Source of the DNA: Fimbriimonadaceae bacterium
Lineage (GTDB): Bacteria > Armatimonadota > Fimbriimonadia > Fimbriimonadales > Fimbriimonadaceae
Reading direction: 5' to 3'
NCBI GenBank assembly: GCA_022843485.1
Contig: JALHNM010000003.1
Span: forward strand, 62,001-126,000
Length of the DNA stretch: 64,000 bases
Both the position numbers and the translations under genes were made by a program. Positions within the stretch are counted from its first letter, which is position 1, and every line of letters begins with the position of its first letter. The notes beneath the pieces were generated by a model that was not told the origin of the DNA, searched no databases, and saw only the letters and a program-made list of their open reading frames with translations. Below, in pieces: positions 25,156 to 33,061 of this stretch.

Positions 25156-25934
25156 AGTACGCGGTCCTCCTTGTGGTGGTGGTGAGTGTCCTCGCCGGAC
25201 TCTTCGGGTGCGGCGGAAGCGGCGGCTCGGGAGGCGGCGGGACCGGTGGCGGGACTGGCCTTGCCCCCGTGCCCGGGCAGTACCTTGAGTTCGCGGGCAT
25301 CACGCGACCGGGCAACCTCGACCCGCTCCAGCTCGTCCCGGGGGACCGGGTGCGGCTGGTGGTAGCGAACTATGACCCCGCTGGGGTTCGGTCGGAGCTC
25401 CCAGCGACGTTCGAATGCAGCGCCGACCCGTCCCAAGTCACGGTCGGGACGGACGGCACGCTGCGAGTGCTCACCGGCACGCCCGGCGTCTTCCGGGTGA
25501 CCGGGCGTTACACCCTCGTCGGAGCGGCCCGGGTCGTGAGGTCGGACGCCCAAGTCCCCGCGGGGAGCGCGACCGTCTTGACCGGCCGGGTCGTCGGCCA
25601 GAGCACCGGCACGGGCATCGTCTACTCCCAGGTGATCCTCTTCAGCGCCAGCGGCGAGGTCGTCGCCGGGGCCCGGGCGTTCGCGGACGGGACCTTCCGA
25701 GTTCAAGTCCCGGCGAACGCGACCAAGATCTCCGTCCGGGCGGAGACCATCCCGGTGCCCCTGTACTTCCGGTCGATCCGGTACCTCGGGGAGATCTACA
25801 CGATGGACGACCCTGGCTGTGCCGTCCCCCTGCCCGTCCTGAACCTGGGTCGGGAGAACGCCCTTCCTGGCACGATCCAGGTGCCGCTCCAGGCCGACGG
25901 TCCCCCCCCTCCCCCGACTGGATGTATTCCTTAG
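25152..25934 (+). CDS. Lipoprotein of unknown function
   Basis: A 260-aa protein with a lipoprotein signal (VVVVSVLAGLFGCGGSGG) and a Gly-rich linker of about 20 residues. Two beta domains follow: an Ig/BIG-like part (LQLVPGDRVRLVVANYDPAG ... GVFRVTGRY) and a carboxypeptidase-regulatory-like part (LTGRVVGQSTGTGIVYSQVI ... DGTFRVQVPANATKISVRAE). The C-terminus is Pro-rich with a final Cys. ATGA overlap with cdd implies co-translation, though no functional link is evident. Confidence 0.7.
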   Translation: MKYAVLLVVVVSVLAGLFGCGGSGGSGGGGTGGGTGLAPVPGQYLEFAGITRPGNLDPLQLVPGDRVRLVVANYDPAGVRSELPATFECSADPSQVTVGTDGTLRVLTGTPGVFRVTGRYTLVGAARVVRSDAQVPAGSATVLTGRVVGQSTGTGIVYSQVILFSASGEVVAGARAFADGTFRVQVPANATKISVRAETIPVPLYFRSIRYLGEIYTMDDPGCAVPLPVLNLGRENALPGTIQVPLQADGPPPPPTGCIP

Positions 25935-25976
25935 GCTCCCATTCCCTTCCGGGCGCAACCTGAGGGCCCACCCAAG

Positions 25977-25982
25977 TAGAAT
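25977..25982 (+). promoter_or_regulatory. -10 box of the cyclase-like gene
   Basis: TAGAAT ends 8 nt before the GTG at 25991 with no Shine-Dalgarno in between, consistent with a leaderless or nearly leaderless transcript. Confidence 0.5.
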
Positions 25983-25990
25983 CTAACAGA

Positions 25991-27214
25991 GTGAGCCTGA
26001 CGAACGAGGTGGCCGTCGACCACCGTGGGGAGTTGGACAGCGCCTTTCGCGAGATCCAACAGCTAGCGGCCCGACTCCGTACGGAGCTCGGGGAACTCGA
26101 CGACGCCGCGATCCAGGCGGTCTCAGAAGCGACCGGGGCGCCCGAGGACTACGTCCGGCTCGCCGTCCGATCGGCCCCGACCGAGACCAAGACCACGCCG
26201 ATCGAGCGGGTGCGCAGCGCCTTCCTCGCCTTCGACCCGGCGATGCGGCGGTACACCATGGCGGGTGTCCTTGGGGCCGGGTTCGGCCTCACCCAGGCGA
26301 TCGCCGGGGCTCTTCGGGACGGCTCAGGGTTCATGGGCTCGCTCGCATTGCTAGCGACGCTGGGCGCCGTGTGGAACTGCGCCGTCGCGAAGGACGCCAA
26401 GACGGCCGTCGCCTCGGGGGCGCTGTACGGCGGGGCCGGGTTCCTGTTGCTGACTCTCTTCGCCTTCATCCTTCGCTTCGTGCCCGGCGCGGCCGCGGGG
26501 GGCATGGCGCCAGGACTCCTGCTCGCCTTCATCGGCGGCGGGGCCTTGGTCGGGCTGCTCGCCCAAACGATCTTCCAACAGAACCGGGCTAAGCTCGGAG
26601 TGAAAGACCCGGTAGCCGAGCGACAGTTCCTCCTGGAACAGCTCCAGGACATCCAGACCAAACTTCGGTCAGACGAGCGGCTCGTGACCTTTCTGAGCGT
26701 CGATATCGTGGGCTCGACGCGGATGAAGGCCGAGGCAGACCCGCTCGACGTGGAGTTCACGTTCAACGAGTACCACCGCTTCGTCGCCACCATCGCGGAG
26801 CGGCACGGCGGGGTGCTCCACTCGACCGCGGGCGACGGCGTCACCTGCGTGTTCGAGGAACCGGTGAGGGGCTACGCGGCGGGGCGCGAGATCCTGGCCA
26901 GGCTTTTCGAGTTCAACGCGGCCCGGAACAAGATCGGCCGCCAGATCGAGGTGCGAGCGGGTGTCCACACCGGCAGCGCCCTCGCCCCGGGCCAGAGCGC
27001 CGTTAACGTCAACTTCGCGCACGTGATCGACGTGAGCGCCCACATGCAGAAGGCGGGCGAGCCGGGGACGCTCGTCGTGAGCGAGTCCACCGCTCGCTAC
27101 GTCCCGGGCGGAATGCCGGGCATCGGCGAGGACCGGCTGCAGGTTCACGACCTCGAGGCCGCCGTCTGGCGCCCCCGCTCTCGGGTCGTGCTCCCAACGG
27201 CCGGTTCGCTCTGA
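25991..27214 (+). CDS. Membrane class III nucleotidyl-cyclase-like protein, altered active site
   Basis: A 407-aa protein. Residues 1-75 are soluble, with a helical start (LDSAFREIQQLAARLRTELG). About 85-195 hold four transmembrane segments, then a class III cyclase homology domain runs from about 232 to 400. Both metal Asp are present (Asp238 in SVDIVGSTRM, Asp282 in AGDGV). However the substrate Lys position is Ser278, and the transition-state Asn and Arg of the usual VNxAAR motif are Asp347 and His351 (VIDVSAHMQ). Activity is therefore doubtful or of changed specificity. Confidence 0.8.
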   Translation: MSLTNEVAVDHRGELDSAFREIQQLAARLRTELGELDDAAIQAVSEATGAPEDYVRLAVRSAPTETKTTPIERVRSAFLAFDPAMRRYTMAGVLGAGFGLTQAIAGALRDGSGFMGSLALLATLGAVWNCAVAKDAKTAVASGALYGGAGFLLLTLFAFILRFVPGAAAGGMAPGLLLAFIGGGALVGLLAQTIFQQNRAKLGVKDPVAERQFLLEQLQDIQTKLRSDERLVTFLSVDIVGSTRMKAEADPLDVEFTFNEYHRFVATIAERHGGVLHSTAGDGVTCVFEEPVRGYAAGREILARLFEFNAARNKIGRQIEVRAGVHTGSALAPGQSAVNVNFAHVIDVSAHMQKAGEPGTLVVSESTARYVPGGMPGIGEDRLQVHDLEAAVWRPRSRVVLPTAGSL

Positions 27215-27230
27215 CCCCGCCCCCTGCCGG

Positions 27231-28448
27231 TCAGAGCGTCCCTTCCAGCACCGTGTCCGGCGTCAAGCCCGACTCGTCGCTGTCCCCACCGTCGTCCCGC
27301 CCGTCCGCTCCGACAGAGTAGGCCCGGAACTCGGGGCCGCTCGCCGTATACGCAAGGTCGAGCCCGTTGTACGGATCGAGCCGCACAGTCGGAGGGAGCG
27401 GCCCCAGACCCTTCGGCGCGACCCCCGCCTTTGCCACGGCCGTCCTTGCCCAGGCACCCACGGCGAACAGCCTCGTCCTCGCGATCGCCCGGTCGTGGAT
27501 ATGAAGGAGCACCGTCGATCCTGTGAAGTAGTGCCGGGCGAACCGTTTCCAGGGCCGTTCCTCGTCCGGCGGCACGAACTGACGCCGGTCACGTGCGGGG
27601 AGCCGCGCTGCCTCTTGGTCGAACGCCGTCTTGGCCAGCGCCTCGTCCCGCAGCCCGGTGAGGAACTCGAGCGCCGCGGACGGCGACAGGCCGGCGAGGT
27701 AGCTCACGGCGGGACGGACGTCCCGACCCAGGGTGTCGCGCAGCGAGTCCAGCCGCTTGGTCCGGTACGCGTCGGCGACGGTCTGGACTCCTACGAGCAT
27801 CGTCTGACCCTCGTTCCGCAAGGCACCTTCGGCCGTCCCCACCCGACGGAGGCGAACCGCAAGGCCCGCGTAGAGTCTCTGGGCTTGGGGGGCGGGGAGT
27901 GCGGCGAGGCTCGGGGCCAGGGCCGCCCTTGTGTCGTCGAGGAACGCCGCGCCGAGGCTGGCCGACGCCGCGTCCCCGTCGAGCAGATCGAACCCGACCT
28001 TGTGGGCCACCAGGGTCCACCCTACGGCAGGCGCCCAGTCCCCTTCAGCCACCGCACGTTCGACCCGCCACGCCACCGCCCGGCCAAGGAGGCGCACGCC
28101 GACCTCCCACTCCTCGGGCGTCGTGCCCTGCCGGGGGCGGTACTCGTAGCGGCACTCCAACCGGGAGGCCCGCTCCAGCGCGGCCAGGGCGGGCCCCAGA
28201 CGGGCGACGAGGCGCTGCCGCTGCTGGGGGCCGAAGCTCACCCGGCGGGACTCTTGGGGGGCGTTCTCGACCGCCAGGCGGCCCGCTAGCACGTAGCCGT
28301 CGAACGCGTTGCCCGACCCGGCGACGGGCGCGTACGGCTCGACGGCGGGGGCAAAGGTCGGGAACGCGACGGGAGGCTCGGGGCGACACCCCCCCAAGAC
28401 CAAGCCCACCAGGCCCCCTACCCCAACGACGAGTGACCTCCCTGTCAC
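27231..28448 (-). CDS. Lipoprotein of unknown function
   Basis: The GTG at 28448 is 6 nt after TACCAT (minus strand) and yields a lipoprotein signal (LVVGVGGLVGLVLGGCRPEP); longer upstream extensions lack this logic. The mature 385-residue part is mostly helical and Ala/Arg-rich, with RLECRYEYRPRQGTTPEEWE and FVPPDEERPWKRFARHYF as notable stretches and an acidic C-terminus. I do not recognise the family. It is divergent from the nucleotidyltransferase gene, 42 bp apart. Confidence 0.65.
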   Translation of the reverse strand: MTGRSLVVGVGGLVGLVLGGCRPEPPVAFPTFAPAVEPYAPVAGSGNAFDGYVLAGRLAVENAPQESRRVSFGPQQRQRLVARLGPALAALERASRLECRYEYRPRQGTTPEEWEVGVRLLGRAVAWRVERAVAEGDWAPAVGWTLVAHKVGFDLLDGDAASASLGAAFLDDTRAALAPSLAALPAPQAQRLYAGLAVRLRRVGTAEGALRNEGQTMLVGVQTVADAYRTKRLDSLRDTLGRDVRPAVSYLAGLSPSAALEFLTGLRDEALAKTAFDQEAARLPARDRRQFVPPDEERPWKRFARHYFTGSTVLLHIHDRAIARTRLFAVGAWARTAVAKAGVAPKGLGPLPPTVRLDPYNGLDLAYTASGPEFRAYSVGADGRDDGGDSDESGLTPDTVLEGTL

Positions 28449-28490
28449 TCTCCCATGGTACCGGGGCGTGTCATCATTCCGACCGCGACC

Positions 28491-29423
28491 ATGAAAGGCG
28501 TCATCCTCGCGGCCGGGAAGGGGACCCGGCTTTACCCAGTCACCAAAGCCGTCCCCAAGCCGTTGCTCCCGATCGCGAACCGGCTCACGCTCGAGTACGC
28601 CTTCGACCGACTCAAGGAGTGCGGGATCCACGACGTCTGCCTAGTCGTCGGCGAGAACGAGCCTCAGATGCGCGACGCCCTCGGGGACGGGGGCGCACAC
28701 GGCATCTCCCTGAGCTACGTGCGCCAGGTCGAGCCGAAGGGCCTGGCCCACGCCGTGGGGTTCGCTAAGGACTTTGTGGCGGGAGACGACTTCGTCCTCT
28801 ACCTGGGCGACGCGATCTACAGCGAGGGGTTCGAGGCGCACGTAGCCCGGTTCCGGGAAGCGGGCTGCGCCAACCTGAACCTCGTCAAGCCCGTCGAGGA
28901 CCCCCGGCGGTTCGGGGTGGCGAACGTGGACGGGGAGCGGATCGTGAAGCTCGTCGAGAAGCCTCAGGAGCCGGAGTCGAACCTGGCCATGGCCGGGATG
29001 TACGTGTTCGGGCCCCAGATCTGGGACGTGCTGCCCGGTCTCCAGCCGAGCGGCCGAGGGGAGTACGAGATCACGGACGCCATCCAGACCTTGGTCTCGA
29101 ACGGCGAGACCGTCCTCGCGGGGGTCTACACCGGCGACTGGTTCGACACGGGCACCTTGGACTCGTTCCTCGATACGACGCGGTACCTCATCGACGGGGG
29201 CACCCTGGTCGGGTCAGGTACGGAAGTCGTCGCCGAGCTCGGTGAGAACGTCGTGGTCGGTGACGGGGCTCGAGTCGACCGCGCGGTCCGCATCGAGGAC
29301 TCAGTGATCCTCCCTGGTGCGAGGGTGTCGGTGTCGGGCACCGTCCGGCACTGCCTGCTTGGCGGGGACGTGACGGTCGAGGGCGACCTCGTAGGCGCGA
29401 TCCGGTACGGCGACCTCGAGTAG
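28491..29423 (+). CDS. Glucose-1-phosphate thymidylyltransferase (long RmlA type)
   Basis: A 310-aa sugar-phosphate nucleotidyltransferase: LAAGKGTRLYPVTKAVPKPL (nucleotide-binding loop and catalytic Lys), YLGDAIY, VEKPQEPESNLAMAGMYVFG and DWFDTGTLDSFLDT. A left-handed beta-helix tail follows (GENVVVGDGARVDRAVRIED ... GTVRHCLLGGDVTVEG), typical of the long StrD/GraD-like forms. It makes dTDP-glucose (or another NDP-sugar) for deoxysugar or surface-polysaccharide synthesis; no rml partners are adjacent, so substrate choice is inferred. Confidence 0.85.
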   Translation: MKGVILAAGKGTRLYPVTKAVPKPLLPIANRLTLEYAFDRLKECGIHDVCLVVGENEPQMRDALGDGGAHGISLSYVRQVEPKGLAHAVGFAKDFVAGDDFVLYLGDAIYSEGFEAHVARFREAGCANLNLVKPVEDPRRFGVANVDGERIVKLVEKPQEPESNLAMAGMYVFGPQIWDVLPGLQPSGRGEYEITDAIQTLVSNGETVLAGVYTGDWFDTGTLDSFLDTTRYLIDGGTLVGSGTEVVAELGENVVVGDGARVDRAVRIEDSVILPGARVSVSGTVRHCLLGGDVTVEGDLVGAIRYGDLE

Positions 29424-29495
29424 GCCGCTCCCCCCGAAGCCGCCCGAAAGGCGCGGGCGTGGGGGGTCACCACGGTAAAGGGGCTGACATAGAGA

Positions 29496-29521
29496 GGGCC
29501 CAACCGCACGCGGTCGGGCCC
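29496..29521 (-). terminator. Hairpin terminating the small lipoprotein transcript
   Basis: GGGCCC-AACCG (29496-29506) and CGGTC-GGGCCC (29511-29521) form a stem that is fully paired (one G-U) only in the minus-strand RNA, 21 bp beyond the stop codon of the small lipoprotein gene. Confidence 0.6.
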
Positions 29522-29542
29522 AGAGTCGTTGAGACCTAGTCC

Positions 29543-29704
29543 TTACTTGGTCTCGCCGCCGGTAGCACCGGCGGTCTCGCCGCCAGCCGTGGCGCCAGCG
29601 GTCGCACCGCCGGTCGTCTCGCCACCCTCAGCGGCCGGGGCACAGCCCGCCACCACGTAGCCCAGCACGCTGAGCGCCATCACGATCATCATGAGCTTCT
29701 TCAT
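29543..29704 (-). CDS. Small 53-aa lipoprotein with GGET repeats
   Basis: This short gene encodes a lipoprotein signal (KKLMMIVMALSVLGYVVAGC) followed by a 33-residue tail made almost only of Gly, Glu, Thr and Ala (APAAEGGETTGG..., ending TGGETK). A strong Shine-Dalgarno (GGAGGAGG) precedes the ATG, a near-consensus sigma-70 promoter lies about 100 bp upstream and a hairpin follows, so it is well supported as a discrete and probably highly expressed gene. After lipidation only a short flexible acidic peptide would remain; the function is unknown. Confidence 0.75.
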   Translation of the reverse strand: MKKLMMIVMALSVLGYVVAGCAPAAEGGETTGGATAGATAGGETAGATGGETK

Positions 29705-29802
29705 TGTTCTTGGAACCTCCTCCGAAAGGTCTTGTCCACCCCGAAAGGCGGACGGTCGCCGTGCCCTCCCAGCGGGATCGCCAGGTGAGCCGTGCTCCGA
29801 TC

Positions 29803-29831
29803 ATTATAAAGGGACGGACGGCCCCGCGCAA
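29803..29831 (-). promoter_or_regulatory. Sigma-70-type promoter of the small lipoprotein gene
   Basis: On the minus strand TTGCGC (29831-29826), a 17-bp spacer and a perfect TATAAT (29808-29803). Transcription would start near 29796, giving a leader of about 90 nt. The spacer contains a copy of the GACGGACGGCCCC repeat. Confidence 0.7.
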
Positions 29832-29940
29832 GGGTTGCGCGAAAAGTTGGGCCCGCCGAAGCGAATTCTCTGGCTGGTTCGACCCTAACGCGTAGCGGGG
29901 CCGTCTGCCGATACTCTTTCTAGGGTCGACGGACGGCCCC
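29813..29940. repeat. Two direct and one inverted GACGGCCCC motifs in a divergent gap
   Basis: GACGGACGGCCCC occurs at 29813-29825 and again at 29928-29940. An inverted copy (GCGGGGCCGTC, 29895-29905) pairs with GACGGCCCCGC (29817-29827). A GCGCAA-GGG-TTGCGC hairpin (29826-29840) lies inside. One copy fills the -35/-10 spacer of the lipoprotein promoter; another sits just before the divergent gene at 29952. Confidence 0.65.
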
Positions 29941-29951
29941 AGCGAGACCGT

Positions 29952-31490
29952 ATGCCGCGGGCCAAGACGAAGCCGACTGAAGCAGAAGGAGGTGTGCGCC
30001 CGACCCCGGCCCGTGCCCGGGAGGACCGGCTCCTTGACGCCATCGAGGCCCTACGGTCCGAGATCCAACTCGTTCGATCGGAGGTGGCCACGCTCCACGA
30101 GGACGTCACCCGGGCCCGAGCCGAGGCAAGCTCCGCGAGTCCGGTGGGCACGCTCCCATCCCTCACAGACGAGGGCTTGGAGATTCCGGTTGCGGCCGAC
30201 GCCCCCCCCGACGAGGTCGAGCCAAACGTCCCGCTCCCAGAACAGCCAGTCGCCGAAGAGGACAACGTCCCAGGCCCTACGGAAACACTCGTCCCCACCG
30301 AAGTCCTCTCGTCGGCCGCCGAGGCGGGCGCCGAACCAGAGACGAGGTTCGAGCCGAACCTACCCTCGCCCGAGGCCGACGTGGAGAGCCAGGCTGAGGC
30401 CGTCATGGGCGCCATCGTCGACCAGATCGTCCCTAGTGGGGAGTTCGACGCCTCGCAGTTCGCCGCTGACTTCGATCTCGCCGTCGCGAACCCCGAACCG
30501 GTGGTCTGGAGCGCCGACGAGGCCCCTGACCCCGAGCCCGAGCCCGACGAACCGATCGATCCTGAACTCGAGTCCCAACTCATCCAACAGATCCACGAGA
30601 AGTTCCCGGACCTCGCCGCCGAAATCGACCGTTTCAACGCGGACGCCGACCCGATCCCGACAGAGCCCGGGGCAACCGCCGCCACGATCACCGATGAGGA
30701 GATGGCGGCGCTTACGGAGGGGATGGCGTTCCTCAGCGAGCCGGAACAGCCCACCATGGACGCTGGACCGGAGGCCGAGGCGGACACCCCGGTCGGCATG
30801 CCCGACCCACACTCTGAGCCCGAACCGGTCCAAGCCGACGTGGACGACGGCAGGCAAGCCCTGAGCGCCGCCGAAATCGCCCTGCTGATCGCCCAAGCTA
30901 GCCCCGATCCTGCCCCAGAGGCCCAGACCGAGGTTCCAGCGGCCGTCCCAGACGACCCGACCCCACCCGCGAAGGCGTCGTCCGTCGTCTCGGCCGACGA
31001 GATCGAGAAGATGCTAGGGCTGCGGAACGACCCCGTCGTCCCCGCAGGGCCCACCCCGCAGGAGTTGGCCGCCGCCGAGGCCGCTGCAGCGGCGACCGAG
31101 CCAGCCGACCAACCGGAAACGGTCCAGGCCCTCGCCGAGCCCGAGACCGAGTCGGACGGCGGGGCCGAGCCCGTCACAGATCTCCTGCCGTCGTTCGAGG
31201 CTTTGGACCGCGTCCCTGGTCGAGTCGCCGCGGCGGCCCTCGTTCTGCCGCTCGCCGTAGAGGGCGACACCCTCGTCTGCGCCGCCGCAAGCCCCATCGA
31301 CCCCGCCGCCCTCGACGAGGTCGCCCAAGCGTCAGGGCTGACCGTCGAGCCGCGGGAGGCCGAGATCGGAGCGGTCGTCGCCGCGATCCGGCATTGGTAT
31401 GTCGGCGAGATCGATTCCCGCCGGGCCGTGACCGAGACGCGCGACCCTTTGGCCGCCGTGAAGGCCCTCGTCCGTAGGAAGGCAGCATGA
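29952..31490 (+). CDS. Acidic low-complexity protein with FliM-like peptides and MshEN-like C-terminus
   Basis: A 512-aa protein. Residues about 20-55 form a short coiled coil (DRLLDAIEALRSEIQLVRSE). About 60-400 are an acidic Pro/Glu/Ala linker in which short helical motifs recur: TDEEMAALTEGM (about 247-258), LSAAEIALLIAQ (304-315) and SADEIEKMLGL (347-357). These resemble the FliM N-terminal peptide LSQSEIESLL encoded at 48388. Residues about 413-500 match the second half of the type II secretion/PilB N-terminal (MshEN) domain (LVLPLAVEGDTLVCAAASPI); the RLGxxL c-di-GMP-binding half was not seen. Its stop overlaps the ATG of the MinD/FlhG-like gene. A role in positioning or signalling for flagella or pili is inferred. 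Confidence 0.65.
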   Translation: MPRAKTKPTEAEGGVRPTPARAREDRLLDAIEALRSEIQLVRSEVATLHEDVTRARAEASSASPVGTLPSLTDEGLEIPVAADAPPDEVEPNVPLPEQPVAEEDNVPGPTETLVPTEVLSSAAEAGAEPETRFEPNLPSPEADVESQAEAVMGAIVDQIVPSGEFDASQFAADFDLAVANPEPVVWSADEAPDPEPEPDEPIDPELESQLIQQIHEKFPDLAAEIDRFNADADPIPTEPGATAATITDEEMAALTEGMAFLSEPEQPTMDAGPEAEADTPVGMPDPHSEPEPVQADVDDGRQALSAAEIALLIAQASPDPAPEAQTEVPAAVPDDPTPPAKASSVVSADEIEKMLGLRNDPVVPAGPTPQELAAAEAAAAATEPADQPETVQALAEPETESDGGAEPVTDLLPSFEALDRVPGRVAAAALVLPLAVEGDTLVCAAASPIDPAALDEVAQASGLTVEPREAEIGAVVAAIRHWYVGEIDSRRAVTETRDPLAAVKALVRRKAA

Positions 31491-32296
31491 AGAGCATCGG
31501 GGTTCTGAGCGGGAAGGGCGGGGTCGGAAAGACGACGGCGGTTGCGGCGCTCGCTTGGGCGTGGGACGCCCTGGGGACATCGGTTCTCGTGATCGACGGG
31601 GATTGGGCCCTGGGCGACCTCGACGTCGTGCTCGGAGTCGAACCCAGCGAGGGACTCGGGCACCGGGTGCTGTCCGGTCGGCCCGTCACCGGACTGGCCA
31701 AGGCGGTCGGCGGCAAGGTCTCGCTCATCGCCGCCGGAAACGGGGACCCGCGCCTCGCGAAGCTCGACGAACAGGCCCTCGCCCTCGGGCTCCAGGACGC
31801 CTTCGTCGAGGCGGAAGGCACCGACGTGGTCGTCGTGGACGGGCCCTCAGGCATTGGCCCCGGGGCAAGAGCCGTGGCACGCTCGGTCGGCGAGCTGCTC
31901 GTCGTCCTTGAACCGACGTCCTCAAGCGTGGCAGACGCACTGGGGTGCCTGACGGCCGTGCGCGACGTGCTGCGGCGGTCGGAGGTATGGGCCCTGGTCA
32001 ACCGGGCGGCGGGGCCAGCCCAAGGGAGGGCCACCCTCGAGGCCTTCCGGCAAGAGGCAGGTCGGTGCCTGGGCCTCACGGTCGAACCGGTCGGAGTCTG
32101 GACTGAGTCGAGCACCCTGGCGAAGGCCGCGCGGAGGCGAGCTGTCCAGGGCGTGGCCCAAGGGAAACTGCCGCTCGCCCGAACCCTCGCCGCCTCCGCA
32201 AAGTGCCTGGCCGGCGCCTTACCCCAGCCCCTCGGCCGCCCCATCCTCGCGGGCCTAGGCGGATCTGCCCCGGTCGAAGAGTCGAAAGCCGCGTAG
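31487..32296 (+). CDS. MinD/ParA-type ATPase, FlhG-like
   Basis: A 269-aa P-loop ATPase with a deviant Walker A (LSGKGGVGKTT), switch I DGDWALGDLDVVLGV and Walker B region VVVVDGPSGIGPGA. The ALGDLDVVLG stretch and overall length resemble FlhG/YlxH and MinD. No clear C-terminal amphipathic membrane-targeting helix was seen. Such proteins position or count flagella, pili or other polar machines. The 4-nt overlap with the acidic protein before it suggests the two act together. TadZ/CpaE-like pilus proteins are an alternative. Confidence 0.8.
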   Translation: MKSIGVLSGKGGVGKTTAVAALAWAWDALGTSVLVIDGDWALGDLDVVLGVEPSEGLGHRVLSGRPVTGLAKAVGGKVSLIAAGNGDPRLAKLDEQALALGLQDAFVEAEGTDVVVVDGPSGIGPGARAVARSVGELLVVLEPTSSSVADALGCLTAVRDVLRRSEVWALVNRAAGPAQGRATLEAFRQEAGRCLGLTVEPVGVWTESSTLAKAARRRAVQGVAQGKLPLARTLAASAKCLAGALPQPLGRPILAGLGGSAPVEESKAA

Positions 32297-32334
32297 GCGG
32301 CACCCGACGGGCCGCGGCTACGTAGTGAGGGCGA

Positions 32335-33015
32335 GTGCGCCGCGCGTTCACCCTCATCGAGCTCCTGGTGGTCGTCGCGATCATAGCGATCCTGGCGGCG
32401 ATCTTGGTGCCTGTGTTCGCCCGGGCCAAGGCGGGCGCCCAGCGGGCGGGTTGCCTCGGCAACATGCGCCAGATCGGCCTCGCTTCGGGGCTCTACCTGG
32501 GCGACGGTGACGATCGGATGCCCGACCGGCGCGACCTCAAGCGTTCATTGCCTGGGGGCTATCGCCCGTGGGCCGGGTGGCCCCGCTCGGACCCCCGGTC
32601 GGGTTGGGCGTTGATGGTGTACGACCTGTACGTCCGTGAACAAGCCGTCTGGACGTGCCCGTCGGTCTTCGGGCTCTTCGCCCGGCGCACCGAGGTCGAG
32701 CAAGAGACTCCGATCGGCACCGCCCGCTATTGGATGTGGCGGTTCGACCGTACGGACGACCCGGTGCCGCTCGACAACTTCTGGGGCAAGACGCCTGACC
32801 AAGCGACGAACGATCTCTACCAGTTGAACGACCCGATCACCGGGCGGCCAGAGGGACCGAGCGAGGTCGAGCTCCTCGTAGACCCCTACTTCCCCGCCAC
32901 GATCCCGACGGTGCCGGACGAACTTAAGGGGAGGTCTGCGCACCCCGGCGGCCGGAACCGGCTGTTCCTCGACGGGAGCGCGAGGTACCTCACAGACCGA
33001 CGGACCCAACGATAA
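32335..33015 (+). CDS. Prepilin-like secreted protein with HX9DG motif
   Basis: A 226-aa protein from a GTG. The N-terminus is a type IV prepilin leader ([20 protein letters not shown]) with the F-T-L-I-E-L-L cleavage/methylation signature. The C-terminus holds [17 protein letters not shown], the H-x9-DG motif common in pseudopilin-like proteins of Planctomycetes and Armatimonadota. The globular middle has several Trp and two Cys pairs. It needs a prepilin peptidase and an assembly ATPase encoded elsewhere. It lies 38 bp after the FlhG-like gene. Confidence 0.85.
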   Translation: MRRAFTLIELLVVVAIIAILAAILVPVFARAKAGAQRAGCLGNMRQIGLASGLYLGDGDDRMPDRRDLKRSLPGGYRPWAGWPRSDPRSGWALMVYDLYVREQAVWTCPSVFGLFARRTEVEQETPIGTARYWMWRFDRTDDPVPLDNFWGKTPDQATNDLYQLNDPITGRPEGPSEVELLVDPYFPATIPTVPDELKGRSAHPGGRNRLFLDGSARYLTDRRTQR

Positions 33016-33028
33016 GCCCAGGTCTGTT

Positions 33029-33054
33029 GGGGGGCACCCGCCTGGGCGCCCCCC
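33029..33054. terminator. Hairpin between convergent genes
   Basis: GGGGGGC (33029-33035) pairs with GCCCCCC (33048-33054), extended inward by CCC/GGG. It can serve the prepilin gene; on the minus strand a G-U pair makes the stem continuous and it would serve transcripts arriving from the left. Confidence 0.6.
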
Positions 33055-33061
33055 GTACGGG

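Noticed and set aside
29817-29905. Riboswitch-like fold closed by the GACGGCCCCGC/GCGGGGCCGTC arms
   Set aside because: It matches no riboswitch consensus I know, and the TATAAT promoter lies outside it on the wrong side; treated as repeats/operators instead.
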